A DNA stretch of 11,117 nucleotides, taken from Verrucomicrobiota bacterium (GTDB lineage: Bacteria > Verrucomicrobiota > Kiritimatiellia > JAAZAB01). The stretch lies in assembly GCA_018896395.1 (NCBI GenBank), contig JAHIMN010000203.1, positions 1-11,117 on the forward strand, in the 5' to 3' direction. Below are positions 1 through 6,933 of this stretch, in pieces. The notes beneath the pieces were generated by a model. It was not told the origin of the DNA and made no database searches. It saw only the letters and a list, made by a program, of their open reading frames with translations. Positions within the stretch are counted from its first letter, which is position 1. Every line of letters begins with the position of its first letter. A program made the translations under genes and the position numbers.

Positions 1-204
1 GCTAAAGTAGCTCTGTTCAGCGCTCTGCCGGCCGACGAAGTGCGCCGGGCACATATGGATTATGTGGAAAGTCTTAATGCATATCTTGTGTCTGTCATGC
101 GCCGGCTCGGAGAAAATACGCCGGTGGCCGTTCTGCCGGATGGGCCGCTGACAATTCCGGAAATCGGGGTCAAATCAAAAGATAAAGCTGTCAAAGCTCT
201 TTGA
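1..204 (+). CDS. LarA-family (nickel-dependent lactate racemase-like) protein, C-terminal fragment
   Basis: The window opens inside a gene read in frame 1. The last 67 residues are visible, ending in TGA at 202-204. The tail has a helix followed by VAVLPDGPLTIPEI and a short lysine-rich end. In my recollection the LarA/DUF2088 family closes in the same way, with a helical segment, a VAVLP-(D/E)-GP-LT-(V/I)-P strand and a short tail. Family members carry a pincer nickel cofactor and racemise lactate or related 2-hydroxy acids in the cytoplasm. The active-site histidines and the cofactor lysine lie upstream of the window, so activity and substrate cannot be judged. The 51-bp gap to the next gene and the absence of a clear terminator leave open whether it is co-transcribed with the exporter genes. 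The assignment rests on one short motif. Confidence 0.65.
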   Translation, partial: AKVALFSALPADEVRRAHMDYVESLNAYLVSVMRRLGENTPVAVLPDGPLTIPEIGVKSKDKAVKAL

Positions 205-207
205 ATA

Positions 208-220
208 TCCGTAATACGGA
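208..220. repeat. 13-bp perfect palindrome upstream of the tolC-like gene
   Basis: TCCGTAATACGGA is a perfect inverted repeat with 6-bp arms around one base, four bases after the stop of the upstream gene. The loop is too short and there is no T tract, so it is not a normal intrinsic terminator. It could be an operator for the exporter operon, but no convincing -35/-10 pair was found beside it. Confidence 0.3.
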
Positions 221-255
221 GTGCCCAAGATAGCCTTAAATGAAAAGAGCCAATC

Positions 256-1698
256 GTGCTTATGAAGAAAAGGTTATGTTTAAAAGTGGCGGCACTATGG
301 CTGGGCGCAATTGCCTGGCTTCCGGCGGCGCGGGCCGCCAACCTGGAGCTGGAAGCGCTCGTCGCCGAAGCTTTTGCCAATAACCCCGCCGTTCAGGCGG
401 CCCAGTTCGAAGTCAGCCGTGCCCAGGCTGAACGCGACGAACTGCGCGGCTTTTTTGATCCCCAGTTGAATGCGACCGTATCGCAGACCGATTACAATGC
501 CGGCTACAATCAAGCCTTATTGCACGCCGGCGTCGATGCGGCCATCCTGCCCGGCGTTTACCTGGGCACGCGCTTCGAGGAAAGTTATTATTCCCAGTTG
601 CAGGACAGCACCGTGACGAATGTGTTCGGAAACTATAACGATCTATGGCAGAGCTCGGGCCGGCTCCGGCTGGGCGTGCCGCTCCTGCGCGACCGCGGTT
701 TTCGCATATGGAAACTTTCCGATGAGCGCGCCGCCAAGCGCTTTTCCATGGCTCAGAACCACTGGCGGGCGGTAACCCAGCAATGCCGGCATGACGTCGA
801 GCAACAATACATTGCCGTGCAGGAAGCCGTGGCCCAGCGTTACGTGGGGCAAGCGGCCCTGACCCGCGTGGAAAAACTGCTGAAGGAAGCCCAGGAACTT
901 GTCCAGCTCAAGATCGTGCCGGAATACCAGTTGTTCACGGCGCGCTCCGAGGTGGCCCTGCGGCGGGAATCGGAGGCGGCGGACCAGCAAGCCTGCCGGA
1001 CAACGCAGACCAGGCTCCTGGAACTGCTGGGCACATCACAGGCGCGGCCGGTGCGCGCCTCCTTCGACACGCTTATTTTGTGGGCGGAATCCGTGGAACT
1101 GCCGCCCCTGTTTGTCGAGGACAAGGCGCTCAAGGCCCGCGGGGATTACAACGAAATCCTGGATTTTATCGAGGTGGCGGAGAAGGAACAGGCCATTAAC
1201 CAGGACAACCTGCGGTCCGATTTGTCGCTGAACATGGAGGCGATCCTGCAGGGGGAGGATCCGGACAATGTCATCGGCACCGGCCGCTACCTGAACGAGC
1301 GGAACCTGGGGGCGAGCATTGGACTGACCTGGAAGCGCCCCTGGGGGTATCGGACAGAAAAGGCACGGATACGGGCGATTAGCGCGACCATTGACGCACG
1401 GTACGAACTGCTCCGCCAGACGGCCATCCGGATCCGTGCGGATTTAAAAGTTCAGCATGAACAGTTTATGTCCGCCCAGGACCGGCTGAGCCTGGTTGCA
1501 CAAGCCATTGTGGCGGCCCGCCAGGCGCTGGAAGCCGAAAACGAGCGGTTTTGCCTGGGCGAGGGGCGCAGTCGCAACGTGCTCGATGCTCAAAAAGACT
1601 TGACGGATGCCTTGCAAAGACAAATAATTATTGCGGTTGAGTTATTACGGGCGTATTCCAATTTTATGTATGCGTCGGGTTATGCCGATGAATTTTAA
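256..1698 (+). CDS. TolC-family outer-membrane efflux/secretion channel protein
   Basis: Predicted outer-membrane factor that would form the exit duct of a tripartite exporter, docking onto the HlyD-type adaptor encoded two genes downstream. It has a Sec signal peptide: positive MKKR, a hydrophobic stretch and a cleavage-like AARA|AN after about residue 27. Long amphipathic, Ala/Gln/Glu-rich helices follow, around two repeats that each begin with a helix and a short beta segment (FFDPQLNATVSQ near residues 71-82 in repeat 1). The C-terminal helix has the usual LG-E/SRNVLDAQKDLTDA pattern. The length of 480 aa is normal for the family. The start is ambiguous. GTG at 256 lies 6 nt after AAAAGAG (243-249), which is good spacing; ATG at 262 gives a cleaner signal peptide but sits 12 nt away. 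The operon context with hlyD supports an export role. The substrate is unknown. Confidence 0.88.
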   Translation: MLMKKRLCLKVAALWLGAIAWLPAARAANLELEALVAEAFANNPAVQAAQFEVSRAQAERDELRGFFDPQLNATVSQTDYNAGYNQALLHAGVDAAILPGVYLGTRFEESYYSQLQDSTVTNVFGNYNDLWQSSGRLRLGVPLLRDRGFRIWKLSDERAAKRFSMAQNHWRAVTQQCRHDVEQQYIAVQEAVAQRYVGQAALTRVEKLLKEAQELVQLKIVPEYQLFTARSEVALRRESEAADQQACRTTQTRLLELLGTSQARPVRASFDTLILWAESVELPPLFVEDKALKARGDYNEILDFIEVAEKEQAINQDNLRSDLSLNMEAILQGEDPDNVIGTGRYLNERNLGASIGLTWKRPWGYRTEKARIRAISATIDARYELLRQTAIRIRADLKVQHEQFMSAQDRLSLVAQAIVAARQALEAENERFCLGEGRSRNVLDAQKDLTDALQRQIIIAVELLRAYSNFMYASGYADEF

Positions 1699-1712
1699 TC
1701 CATTTTTTAATC

Positions 1713-1727
1713 AGGAAGGAAGGTGGG
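1713..1727 (+). promoter_or_regulatory. Strong extended Shine-Dalgarno of the cysteine-rich gene
   Basis: AGGAAGGAAGGTGGG, a run of overlapping purine-rich SD matches, ends 3 nt before ATG 1731. The register AGGAAGG (1713-1719 or 1717-1723) gives about 7-11 nt spacing. It fixes the start at 1731 and predicts high translation of this gene compared with its neighbours. Confidence 0.75.
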
Positions 1728-1730
1728 ATC

Positions 1731-2540
1731 ATGCGCAAGTTTAAGCAAATGTTCGGGTTGGGTGAAAACCCGGAAGAGGCTGTGGATCAGCCGACTCTGG
1801 AAAACATCGTGTTGCCGGACCAGCAGAGGGATAATCTGGAACGTGACATCATGATCCTGGAGGATGAATACGGCGAAAAAGCAAAACGGCTTCATCAGGA
1901 GGCGGAGGAACAGGTCCAGGGGGCGGCGGAGGATTCCGTCAAGGACCTGCACGTCATCCAAATGGGCATGTGCCCCCGGTGCGGGGAGCACCTGAACGAG
2001 CACCTGTTCGCCACGATTTGCATAGCCTGTGGTTGGAACACCTTTGAGGTGCCCCAGCACGGTCCGGTGCGCGTCCACCTGCGGGAAAACAACGTTCCGA
2101 TTGAGGGTGAGCACTGTTATGTCCTCACCACGGGCGATGTGTTCATTATCAGGAACGACGTCGTCATTGCCAAGGTGCCCAAGGATGCCGTGAGCTGGAT
2201 TGAATATATCTGGGTGGAAGCGGAAATTGCCCAGCGCTATAGGCAGGTCACTGATCGTATGAAGATTGCATGCGCGTGGTGCAACGGTTCGGCGGACCCG
2301 GAAAAGGATGGCTTCAGCCTGGTACAGGCGGCTTTCGGCTGTAGCCAGGAACGCTATGTGTTCTGCTCGACCGCCTGTTACGAGGCCTTCCGGAAGATGT
2401 ATCCATCGCGTGTGCATCGGAACTGCTACGAGACCAAGTGTTCCGAATGCAACCTGTGTGCCAAGCGCTATGACGACGAAACCGACGGCATCCGCATGAT
2501 TGCCAAGGATTTTCTGAAAATCAAAAACCTGAAGAAGTAA
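1731..2540 (+). CDS. Cysteine-rich, zinc-ribbon/TRASH-like cytoplasmic protein of the exporter operon (function unknown)
   Basis: I do not recognise a named family. The 269-aa product has no signal peptide or membrane segment and 14 cysteines. Residues 28-75 are acidic and helical, probably a coiled coil. Residues 81-100 carry CPRC-x12-CIAC, a classic zinc ribbon. Residues 125-165 look like a small beta-rich domain with few cysteines. Residues 181-216 carry CAWC ... C204 ... YVFCSTACYEAF; the FCS-x2-C-x3-F part resembles TRASH/YHS metal-binding domains. Residues 232-243 give a last cluster, NCYETKCSECNLC. Two or three metal sites are therefore likely. The gene lies 32 bp after the tolC-like gene and 1 bp before hlyD, so it is almost certainly co-translated with them. 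Possible roles, all inferred: a metal-sensing regulator, an assembly factor, or a carrier/modifier of the exported substrate. Cysteine-rich accessory proteins are not a standard part of TolC/HlyD/ABC exporters. Confidence 0.8.
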   Translation: MRKFKQMFGLGENPEEAVDQPTLENIVLPDQQRDNLERDIMILEDEYGEKAKRLHQEAEEQVQGAAEDSVKDLHVIQMGMCPRCGEHLNEHLFATICIACGWNTFEVPQHGPVRVHLRENNVPIEGEHCYVLTTGDVFIIRNDVVIAKVPKDAVSWIEYIWVEAEIAQRYRQVTDRMKIACAWCNGSADPEKDGFSLVQAAFGCSQERYVFCSTACYEAFRKMYPSRVHRNCYETKCSECNLCAKRYDDETDGIRMIAKDFLKIKNLKK

Positions 2541-2541
2541 T

Positions 2542-3582
2542 ATGGGGATTTTTCAGAAAACGGATGCCGGCGACCTGCCATTAACGACCCAGGAGCGCCG
2601 GCTGAAACACCGGCGCCTTCTGACCTATGGGCTGCTGGCGACCATTGGCGTGACCCTGGCCGGGTTTGCGATCCGGGTGAACCAGTATGTGCCGGCCAAC
2701 GGCTATGTGACGACCGAGCATTACGCCGAAGTGCGTTCCCCGAAGGTCGGCCTCATTTCCAACATCCTGGTGCAATCGGGAGCGCGGGTCAAGCAGGGCG
2801 ATATGCTGGTCCAGTTAAGCTGTGCCGAGGAGCAGGCGTCCCTGGAGGAGATCCGCAACCAGGCTCAGAAGGCGGAAGCGGAGCTGAAGCAACGCGAAAC
2901 CCAAATTGCCGAGCAGAAGCGGCGACTGAGTGAGGACATTGCCGTTGCCGACCTGCGCCTGAAGAACGCCATGAGCCGCCTGGCCCGTACCCGGGAGGGT
3001 ATGGAGCGCGGCCTGGTGGCCGGCAGTGTGCTGGAGGACGACCAGTTGAAGGAACGCCTTACCCGCGCGGAGCTGGATTCCCTGCTGAAAAAAGATCTGA
3101 GCCTGTATGAGAAAGATCTAACCGTTTTGCGTCAGGAGCTGGAGTCGCGGCAGGATGCGGTGACACGGGCGGAGGCCGCCATTCGGGCGCACGAGATTCG
3201 CGCGCCGATCGCCGGCCAGGTGCTCCGCTATGAGTTCGTCATGGGCGAACTGGTGCGGCCGGAGACCTTGCTATATGAAATCTTCGGCGGCGAAAAGCAA
3301 ATCCTGAAACTGCGCATTTTGGAGCGCCATGCCCTGCGCGTGGCGGTCGGCAACCGGTATTACGCCTGGCTGGCCTCCTACCGCGGCCTCCAGCGTGTCC
3401 GGTTCCGGGGCGAGGTCCAGTACCTGCGCAACGTGATCCAGTCGGACGGGCAAACGACTTACCGGGTGGCCTTCTGCAGTTTCGACCCGCAGAACTATGC
3501 CGTCCCGCCCGGCACCACGGCGGAAGCCAAGGTCTATTACGGGAAAACCTGCCTCTGGTTTTTCCTGTTCGGACTGGATTAA
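2542..3582 (+). CDS. HlyD/EmrA-family periplasmic adaptor (membrane fusion protein)
   Basis: Adaptor subunit linking an inner-membrane ABC exporter to the TolC-like channel. The protein has a short cytoplasmic N-terminus with KHRR stop-transfer charges and one membrane span at about residues 27-44. The first half of a split lipoyl domain follows (55-93, VGLISNILVQSGARVKQGDML), then a long alpha-helical hairpin rich in Glu/Lys/Arg (95-215), the second lipoyl half (217-242, IRAPIAGQVLRYEFVMGELV) and a beta-barrel domain ending in VYYGKTCLW. The length of 346 aa is normal. The start ATG lies 1 bp after the preceding stop, so translation is probably coupled. The usual ABC partners are not next door; they lie on the same strand 5.4 kb further on, beyond an opposite-strand catabolic operon. 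The family is secure; the substrate is unknown. Confidence 0.9.
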   Translation: MGIFQKTDAGDLPLTTQERRLKHRRLLTYGLLATIGVTLAGFAIRVNQYVPANGYVTTEHYAEVRSPKVGLISNILVQSGARVKQGDMLVQLSCAEEQASLEEIRNQAQKAEAELKQRETQIAEQKRRLSEDIAVADLRLKNAMSRLARTREGMERGLVAGSVLEDDQLKERLTRAELDSLLKKDLSLYEKDLTVLRQELESRQDAVTRAEAAIRAHEIRAPIAGQVLRYEFVMGELVRPETLLYEIFGGEKQILKLRILERHALRVAVGNRYYAWLASYRGLQRVRFRGEVQYLRNVIQSDGQTTYRVAFCSFDPQNYAVPPGTTAEAKVYYGKTCLWFFLFGLD

Positions 3583-3597
3583 ATTGATAAGAAATCG

Positions 3598-3663
3598 CTT
3601 TTCTGGCAGTACGGCCACGATCCACGTCCGCTCAACCGGCCGATCGCCGGCCGCCAGGAAAAG
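3598..3663. repeat. Imperfect inverted repeat in the convergent hlyD / nagB-like intergenic region
   Basis: CTTTTCTGGC (3598-3607) pairs with GCCAGGAAAAG (3653-3663) with a single bulged base. Inside the loop is a smaller GC hairpin, CCGGC-N5-GCCGG, near 3636-3650. It lies between two genes that converge (stops at 3582 and 3704). It could form a bidirectional RNA hairpin, but there is no T run on either side, so I do not call it an intrinsic terminator. Confidence 0.4.
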
Positions 3664-3703
3664 GCGTCGTTGTGTTTCCGTCTGCATCGGTCACCCCTTA
3701 CCC

Positions 3704-4621
3704 TCAGGCGATGGTCTGAGAAACCACCGGCCCGGCTTCCACCGGCGTGATCCACACGGTGATGTTCTGGGGAACCAAAGCGCCGTCCGGCAGCTTCCGG
3801 AGTTTCAGAAGACTGCCCGGGAAGCGCGGCGTTGGAACCCGGAAGAGCGTCTCGCGCAGCGCAAGCCTCTGAAACATGCCCGCAAAGAACACCACCCGCA
3901 TGCGTTTCGATCGGAGAACGTCATGCGGGCCGATCGTGACCGCGAACGGCGGCACGGCCGAGCGATCGCCGCAACTTGCCACCAGCGCATCCATGTCAAC
4001 GGTTGACGTATTGACCAACACCAGGCGGGTGCGGTCCGCCAGGAACTCTTCATCGGGGACCAAAACGTGGCCGAAATTAGGGTCTTCATTGAAGGCGAAA
4101 TGGCCTTCCGGGCCCACGCCGGCCAGGCATAAGTCCGCGCCTTCCGGAGCATGTTCGTCGAAAGCCCTGTTGATGTCGTCCATGTTGTCGTGTCGGGGAA
4201 ACAACATCTGCGCGGGCGGCATGCGCAACGCTTCCGGGATACGTTCATAGAACTGTTCCAGCATGGTTTTTCGGAAGGACATGGGATGGGAGAGCGGCAC
4301 GGTTCGACCGTTGCGGTCAAGGAATTCGTCCATATTGATCGTCCAGAGACGGCGGCAGTCAATCCGCTGTTCGGCGACCTTGCGGGCGAACACCGGGTAT
4401 TGCCGCACGGGCCCCACCGGAAGAATCATCACGGTCTTTTCGCCTTTGCGCTCCCGGAGGACATGGATTATTTCGTCCGCAACGGCCTCATACAGCGTCT
4501 CATAATCGGGCGCACATTTGACGGGAATGCCCGACCTTTCCTGGAGCGCTTCCGGCGGCAAAGACAGCACGGTTTGCCGGGATAGCGGTTTGCCATTCAT
4601 GTCACGGTATAATCTGTTCAT
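3704..4621 (-). CDS. NagB-like sugar-phosphate isomerase/deaminase (glucosamine-6-phosphate isomerase superfamily)
   Basis: Cytoplasmic enzyme of the glucosamine-6-phosphate deaminase / 6-phosphogluconolactonase fold, 305 aa. Motifs in order: a phosphate-loop-like LPVGP (67-71); TINMDEF (94-100), matching the NagB NMDEY block with the catalytic Asp; a region like the NagB HPxSY block (about 112-118); and GVGPEGHFAFNED (168-180), matching NagB GVGxDGHIAFNEP. His174 and Glu179 align with E. coli His143 and Glu148, but Glu172 stands where NagB has Asp141. The start at 4621 was chosen over an upstream ATG at 4720 because GAGGAG lies 9 nt before it and because the longer reading overlaps the aldolase gene. 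It is the last gene of the operon, 22 bp after the aldolase gene. It probably interconverts an aldose or amino sugar phosphate with a ketose phosphate; whether it is a true deaminase is unclear. Confidence 0.8.
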   Translation of the reverse strand: MNRLYRDMNGKPLSRQTVLSLPPEALQERSGIPVKCAPDYETLYEAVADEIIHVLRERKGEKTVMILPVGPVRQYPVFARKVAEQRIDCRRLWTINMDEFLDRNGRTVPLSHPMSFRKTMLEQFYERIPEALRMPPAQMLFPRHDNMDDINRAFDEHAPEGADLCLAGVGPEGHFAFNEDPNFGHVLVPDEEFLADRTRLVLVNTSTVDMDALVASCGDRSAVPPFAVTIGPHDVLRSKRMRVVFFAGMFQRLALRETLFRVPTPRFPGSLLKLRKLPDGALVPQNITVWITPVEAGPVVSQTIA

Positions 4622-4630
4622 AGGGTGTGT

Positions 4631-4636
4631 CTCCTC
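4631..4636 (-). promoter_or_regulatory. Ribosome binding site deciding the NagB-like start
   Basis: On the minus strand GAGGAG stands 9 nt upstream of ATG 4621. It decides for this start against the ATG at 4720, which has no comparable site and lies inside the upstream aldolase gene. Confidence 0.7.
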
Positions 4637-4643
4637 TTTGCGT

Positions 4644-5690
4644 TCAAGCGGCGAACTTTCCATAGCCAAGGACATCGAGATAGTCCATGCAGCGGTCCCG
4701 AACGGCGCCGAACCAGGCATCGCGCCGCGGCGGATTGGCCAAGTTGATCAACCTGGGTCCGACGGCCGCTGCAGGCGCGTTCTTATCGAGAACTGCCGGG
4801 CCTAATACGCCACGGTCGATCCAACTTTGCAATTGATCCTTATCGAAGATATGGGCCAGGTTCAGCAGTACATTGCGGGCCAGCGCCTGGCCCCCGTGGA
4901 TGGCGAGCGTCGTGTAGATATTGATCTTCACAAACCCATGCGTCGGCAGGAGGGCAAGAATTTCGTGAGGGACCGAGGACGTGCCGTGCAAACACAGGAT
5001 GCTGCCCACCGCGCCGCTGATGGCCTTGGCCGCTTCGGCGTTGTAGCGCGCCACCGTACCCGTGGCGCGATGTTCCGTCCCCACGTTCGGCACGATAAGG
5101 TCTACCCCCGTCTCTTTCAAAAAACGCCTGGCCTGTTCCGGAATCGTGCAGTTCCGGCCGATGCCGTTGGCGGGGCGCGTACTATCCGGGACCTCATCCA
5201 CGGCGCCTTCCACGACCACCTTCCCTCGCACTTTGCGCACGTATTCGGCCGTGATCCGGATGTTCTCATCCAGCGGTTTTTCACTCGCGTCGCACATGAC
5301 GGATGCGAATTTTTCCGCCCACTCGATGAGCACATCCGCGTCGAGCCAGGGAAACGCATGGTCCAGGTGCGGCATGATGCGGAGGTGTCTATAAGGGCTG
5401 TCGGGTCCGGAAAAGACATCCAAATCCGAGAAAAACAGACGGTGTCCGAGCCGCGGATTGCCGCAAGCGCTCACCAGGGCCATCTGTGAGCGCGGTGGAT
5501 AGCGCGAGGTCCACGCCGGAATAATCGGCAAGTCATTCACGCCGATGCGCTTTCCATACTCCAGGGCCGACGCCAGAATGGCCTCCAGCGTTTCCCGGTC
5601 TTCGGCGCAGAAGACCGGGAGACCGATTTTTTTATGCGCCGCGTCCCGATAGATTGCAAGCACGTCATTATAGTTGGTTACGAGCGGCAT
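4644..5690 (-). CDS. Class II (metal-dependent) ketose-bisphosphate aldolase-like protein
   Basis: Predicted zinc-dependent aldolase cleaving a ketose (bis)phosphate into a triose phosphate and an aldehyde; 348 aa, normal for the family. Class II landmarks appear in order. MPHLDHA (106-112) holds the catalytic Asp110 and zinc ligand His111. SVMCDASEKPLDENI (130-144) matches the family's SVM-D-S---P-EENI. VEGAVDEV (160-167) holds an acidic metal-site region. NVGTEHRATG (202-211) has the second zinc His207. LHGTSS (234-239) has the third, His235. KINIYTT (255-261) matches the KIN-x-D-T phosphate site, with Tyr in place of the usual Asp. The spacing fits FbaA/KbaY/GatY-type enzymes but the sequence looks divergent, so I do not name the substrate. 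The ATG overlaps the end of the kinase reading frame by 13 nt, indicating coupled translation. Confidence 0.85.
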   Translation of the reverse strand: MPLVTNYNDVLAIYRDAAHKKIGLPVFCAEDRETLEAILASALEYGKRIGVNDLPIIPAWTSRYPPRSQMALVSACGNPRLGHRLFFSDLDVFSGPDSPYRHLRIMPHLDHAFPWLDADVLIEWAEKFASVMCDASEKPLDENIRITAEYVRKVRGKVVVEGAVDEVPDSTRPANGIGRNCTIPEQARRFLKETGVDLIVPNVGTEHRATGTVARYNAEAAKAISGAVGSILCLHGTSSVPHEILALLPTHGFVKINIYTTLAIHGGQALARNVLLNLAHIFDKDQLQSWIDRGVLGPAVLDKNAPAAAVGPRLINLANPPRRDAWFGAVRDRCMDYLDVLGYGKFAA

Positions 5691-6160
5691 AGGGTATTCG
5701 CCTTGATAAAACGCGAAACAGTGTCGGCATCCGGAATGCCGGCGGTGGCCCCGATGGCGGTGACGCAGAACGCCGCCGTCGCCGTCGCGAACGTCGCCGT
5801 GCGAGTGAGATTCCAGCCCGCCTGCTTGCCGTAAAGGAAGCCGGCGATGAAGGCGTCGCCCGCCCCGCAGGTGTCCACCCCCTCTTTTCGCAATGTGTCC
5901 AGGACAAGGCCTCCAAACACATCGTGCCCCACGACGCCCAGAACGCCGGTGCGCAAGCCCAGGCGGGCGGCGGCCACGCTGGTATTGAAGGCACAGCCGC
6001 CCGGATGCATCTCCAAGGAGTCAAAATAGACCGAGGTGCCTTTTGCGGGAAACGTGTCGATCGGTTTTCCGACCGCATCCACCACCAAAATTCCCAGACA
6101 CACCAGATCGAGGCAGTCGGAATCTGAGGACGGGCTTGTGCTGGATTTAAGTGTACTCAA
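5678..6160 (-). pseudogene. PfkB-family carbohydrate kinase with the central region missing (in-frame internal deletion)
   Basis: The frame starts with TTG at 6160, overlapping the SDR stop (TTGA), and runs 160 codons. Residues 18-97 are the N-terminal half of a PfkB/ribokinase-type sugar kinase: DLVCLGILVVD strand, HPGGCAFNTSVAAARLGL (52-69, the GG-x3-N substrate-binding signature) and GVVGHDVFGGLVLDTLRKEGVDT. The next residues are at once the C-terminal signature, DTCGAGDAFIAGFLYG (96-111), with catalytic Asp102, then the closing helices. Family members have roughly 300-330 residues with about 130-150 between these blocks; those are absent, including most of the nucleotide-binding lobe. The join falls at a VDT that is common to both flanking motifs (GTGGACACC; window 5870-5878). 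The reading frame stays open, so downstream translation is preserved. Probably inactive, or possibly an assembly collapse; a working mini-kinase seems unlikely. Confidence 0.8.
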
Positions 6161-6933
6161 TGCATCACCATGCCGCCGGAGAGATTGATTGATTGACCGG
6201 TTATGTACGACGCGTCGTCGCCGGCGAGAAACACGGCGGCGCGCGCGACATCGTTTTCGGTGCAGAGCCGGTGCATGGGAATTTTCCGCTCCAGATAGGC
6301 CCTCACGTCTTCCTTCCGCAGCCCCTGTTTGGCCGCGTAGTCGGGCAGCATGCCTTCCCACAAGCCCGTAAACACGACACCGGGACACAAGGCGTTCACC
6401 CGGATGTTGCACTCCGCGAATTCCACGGCCAGCGATTGCGTCAGGCCGATAACCCCAAACTTGCTGGCGCAGTACGCCGCGTAATGGGAATTGCCCTGCT
6501 TGCCCGATTGCGAAGACAGATTCAGCACGACCCCGTGTCCGCGCGGGAGCATGTGACGGACTGCGGCGCGACACCCGTTGAACGTACCCGTGAGATTCAC
6601 CCGGAGGGTCTGCTCCCATAGCCCGGGATCGCATTCCAGAAACGGTCTGACAAATGAGACGCCCGCGCTATTCACCCAGACGTCGATTCCTCCGAAAGAC
6701 GCCGCGATCTCGTCCGCCGCCCGTTCCACGGCTTGCAGGTCGCCGACGTCGAATCCCCACGCCCGGATGCGTTCGGGTTCTCCGCCCGTTGCGCCGGCCG
6801 CCTGCCGCGCGAGCGCAAGGTCCAGATCGCAGAGCGCGACCCGCGCGCCTTCCTTCAGGAACTCGCGGCAGATCGCCCTGCCGATGCCCCCGCTCCCGCC
6901 GGTAACGACCGCCACTTTCTCGCCAAGCATCAT
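6157..6933 (-). CDS. Short-chain dehydrogenase/reductase, sorbitol-6-phosphate 2-dehydrogenase-like
   Basis: Classical SDR of 258 aa, likely NAD-dependent and cytoplasmic. Visible elements: TGGSGGIG cofactor loop (11-18); Asp36 after the second strand, favouring NAD over NADP; NSAG (88-91, usually NNAG); Asn113; and the catalytic triad Ser141, Tyr154, Lys158 in YCASK. The C-terminal half recalls E. coli SrlD: SGKQGNSHYAAYCASKFG, GLTQSLAVEFAE, a LPDYAAK-GL segment and the end SYITGQSINLSGGMVM, where SrlD has SYCTGQSINVTGGQVM. A polyol(-phosphate) to ketose(-phosphate) oxidation is therefore the best guess. The first of two adjacent ATG codons is chosen because GGGAG lies 7 nt before it. It overlaps the upstream dehydrogenase gene by ATGA. 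With the kinase and aldolase it makes a plausible polyol degradation route. The substrate is inferred only. Confidence 0.87.
   Translation of the reverse strand: MMLGEKVAVVTGGSGGIGRAICREFLKEGARVALCDLDLALARQAAGATGGEPERIRAWGFDVGDLQAVERAADEIAASFGGIDVWVNSAGVSFVRPFLECDPGLWEQTLRVNLTGTFNGCRAAVRHMLPRGHGVVLNLSSQSGKQGNSHYAAYCASKFGVIGLTQSLAVEFAECNIRVNALCPGVVFTGLWEGMLPDYAAKQGLRKEDVRAYLERKIPMHRLCTENDVARAAVFLAGDDASYITGQSINLSGGMVMH

Noticed and set aside
1707..2417. Minus-strand open frame of 236 codons over the cysteine-rich gene
   Set aside because: The plus-strand frame has a strong ribosome site, operon spacing and ordered CxxC motifs; the minus-strand product has none of these.
3583..3703. Intrinsic terminator between the convergent genes
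   Set aside because: Stem-loops are present, but no T run follows on either strand, so it was listed only as an inverted repeat.
3497..4006. Plus-strand open frame bridging the hlyD end and the NagB-like gene
   Set aside because: Starts within hlyD out of frame and runs antisense to the NagB-like gene; arginine-rich, low-information translation.
4622..4720. Longer start of the NagB-like gene at 4720
   Set aside because: It would overlap the aldolase gene by 77 bp and lacks an SD, while GAGGAG stands 9 nt before ATG 4621.
4827..5489. Plus-strand open frame of 220 codons inside the aldolase gene
   Set aside because: Antisense to conserved class II aldolase motifs, no domain, no ribosome site in a sensible context.
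6161..6634. N-terminal extension of the kinase reading frame upstream of TTG 6160
   Set aside because: These codons overlap the SDR gene out of frame and give an Arg-rich translation; PfkB similarity starts only after 6160.
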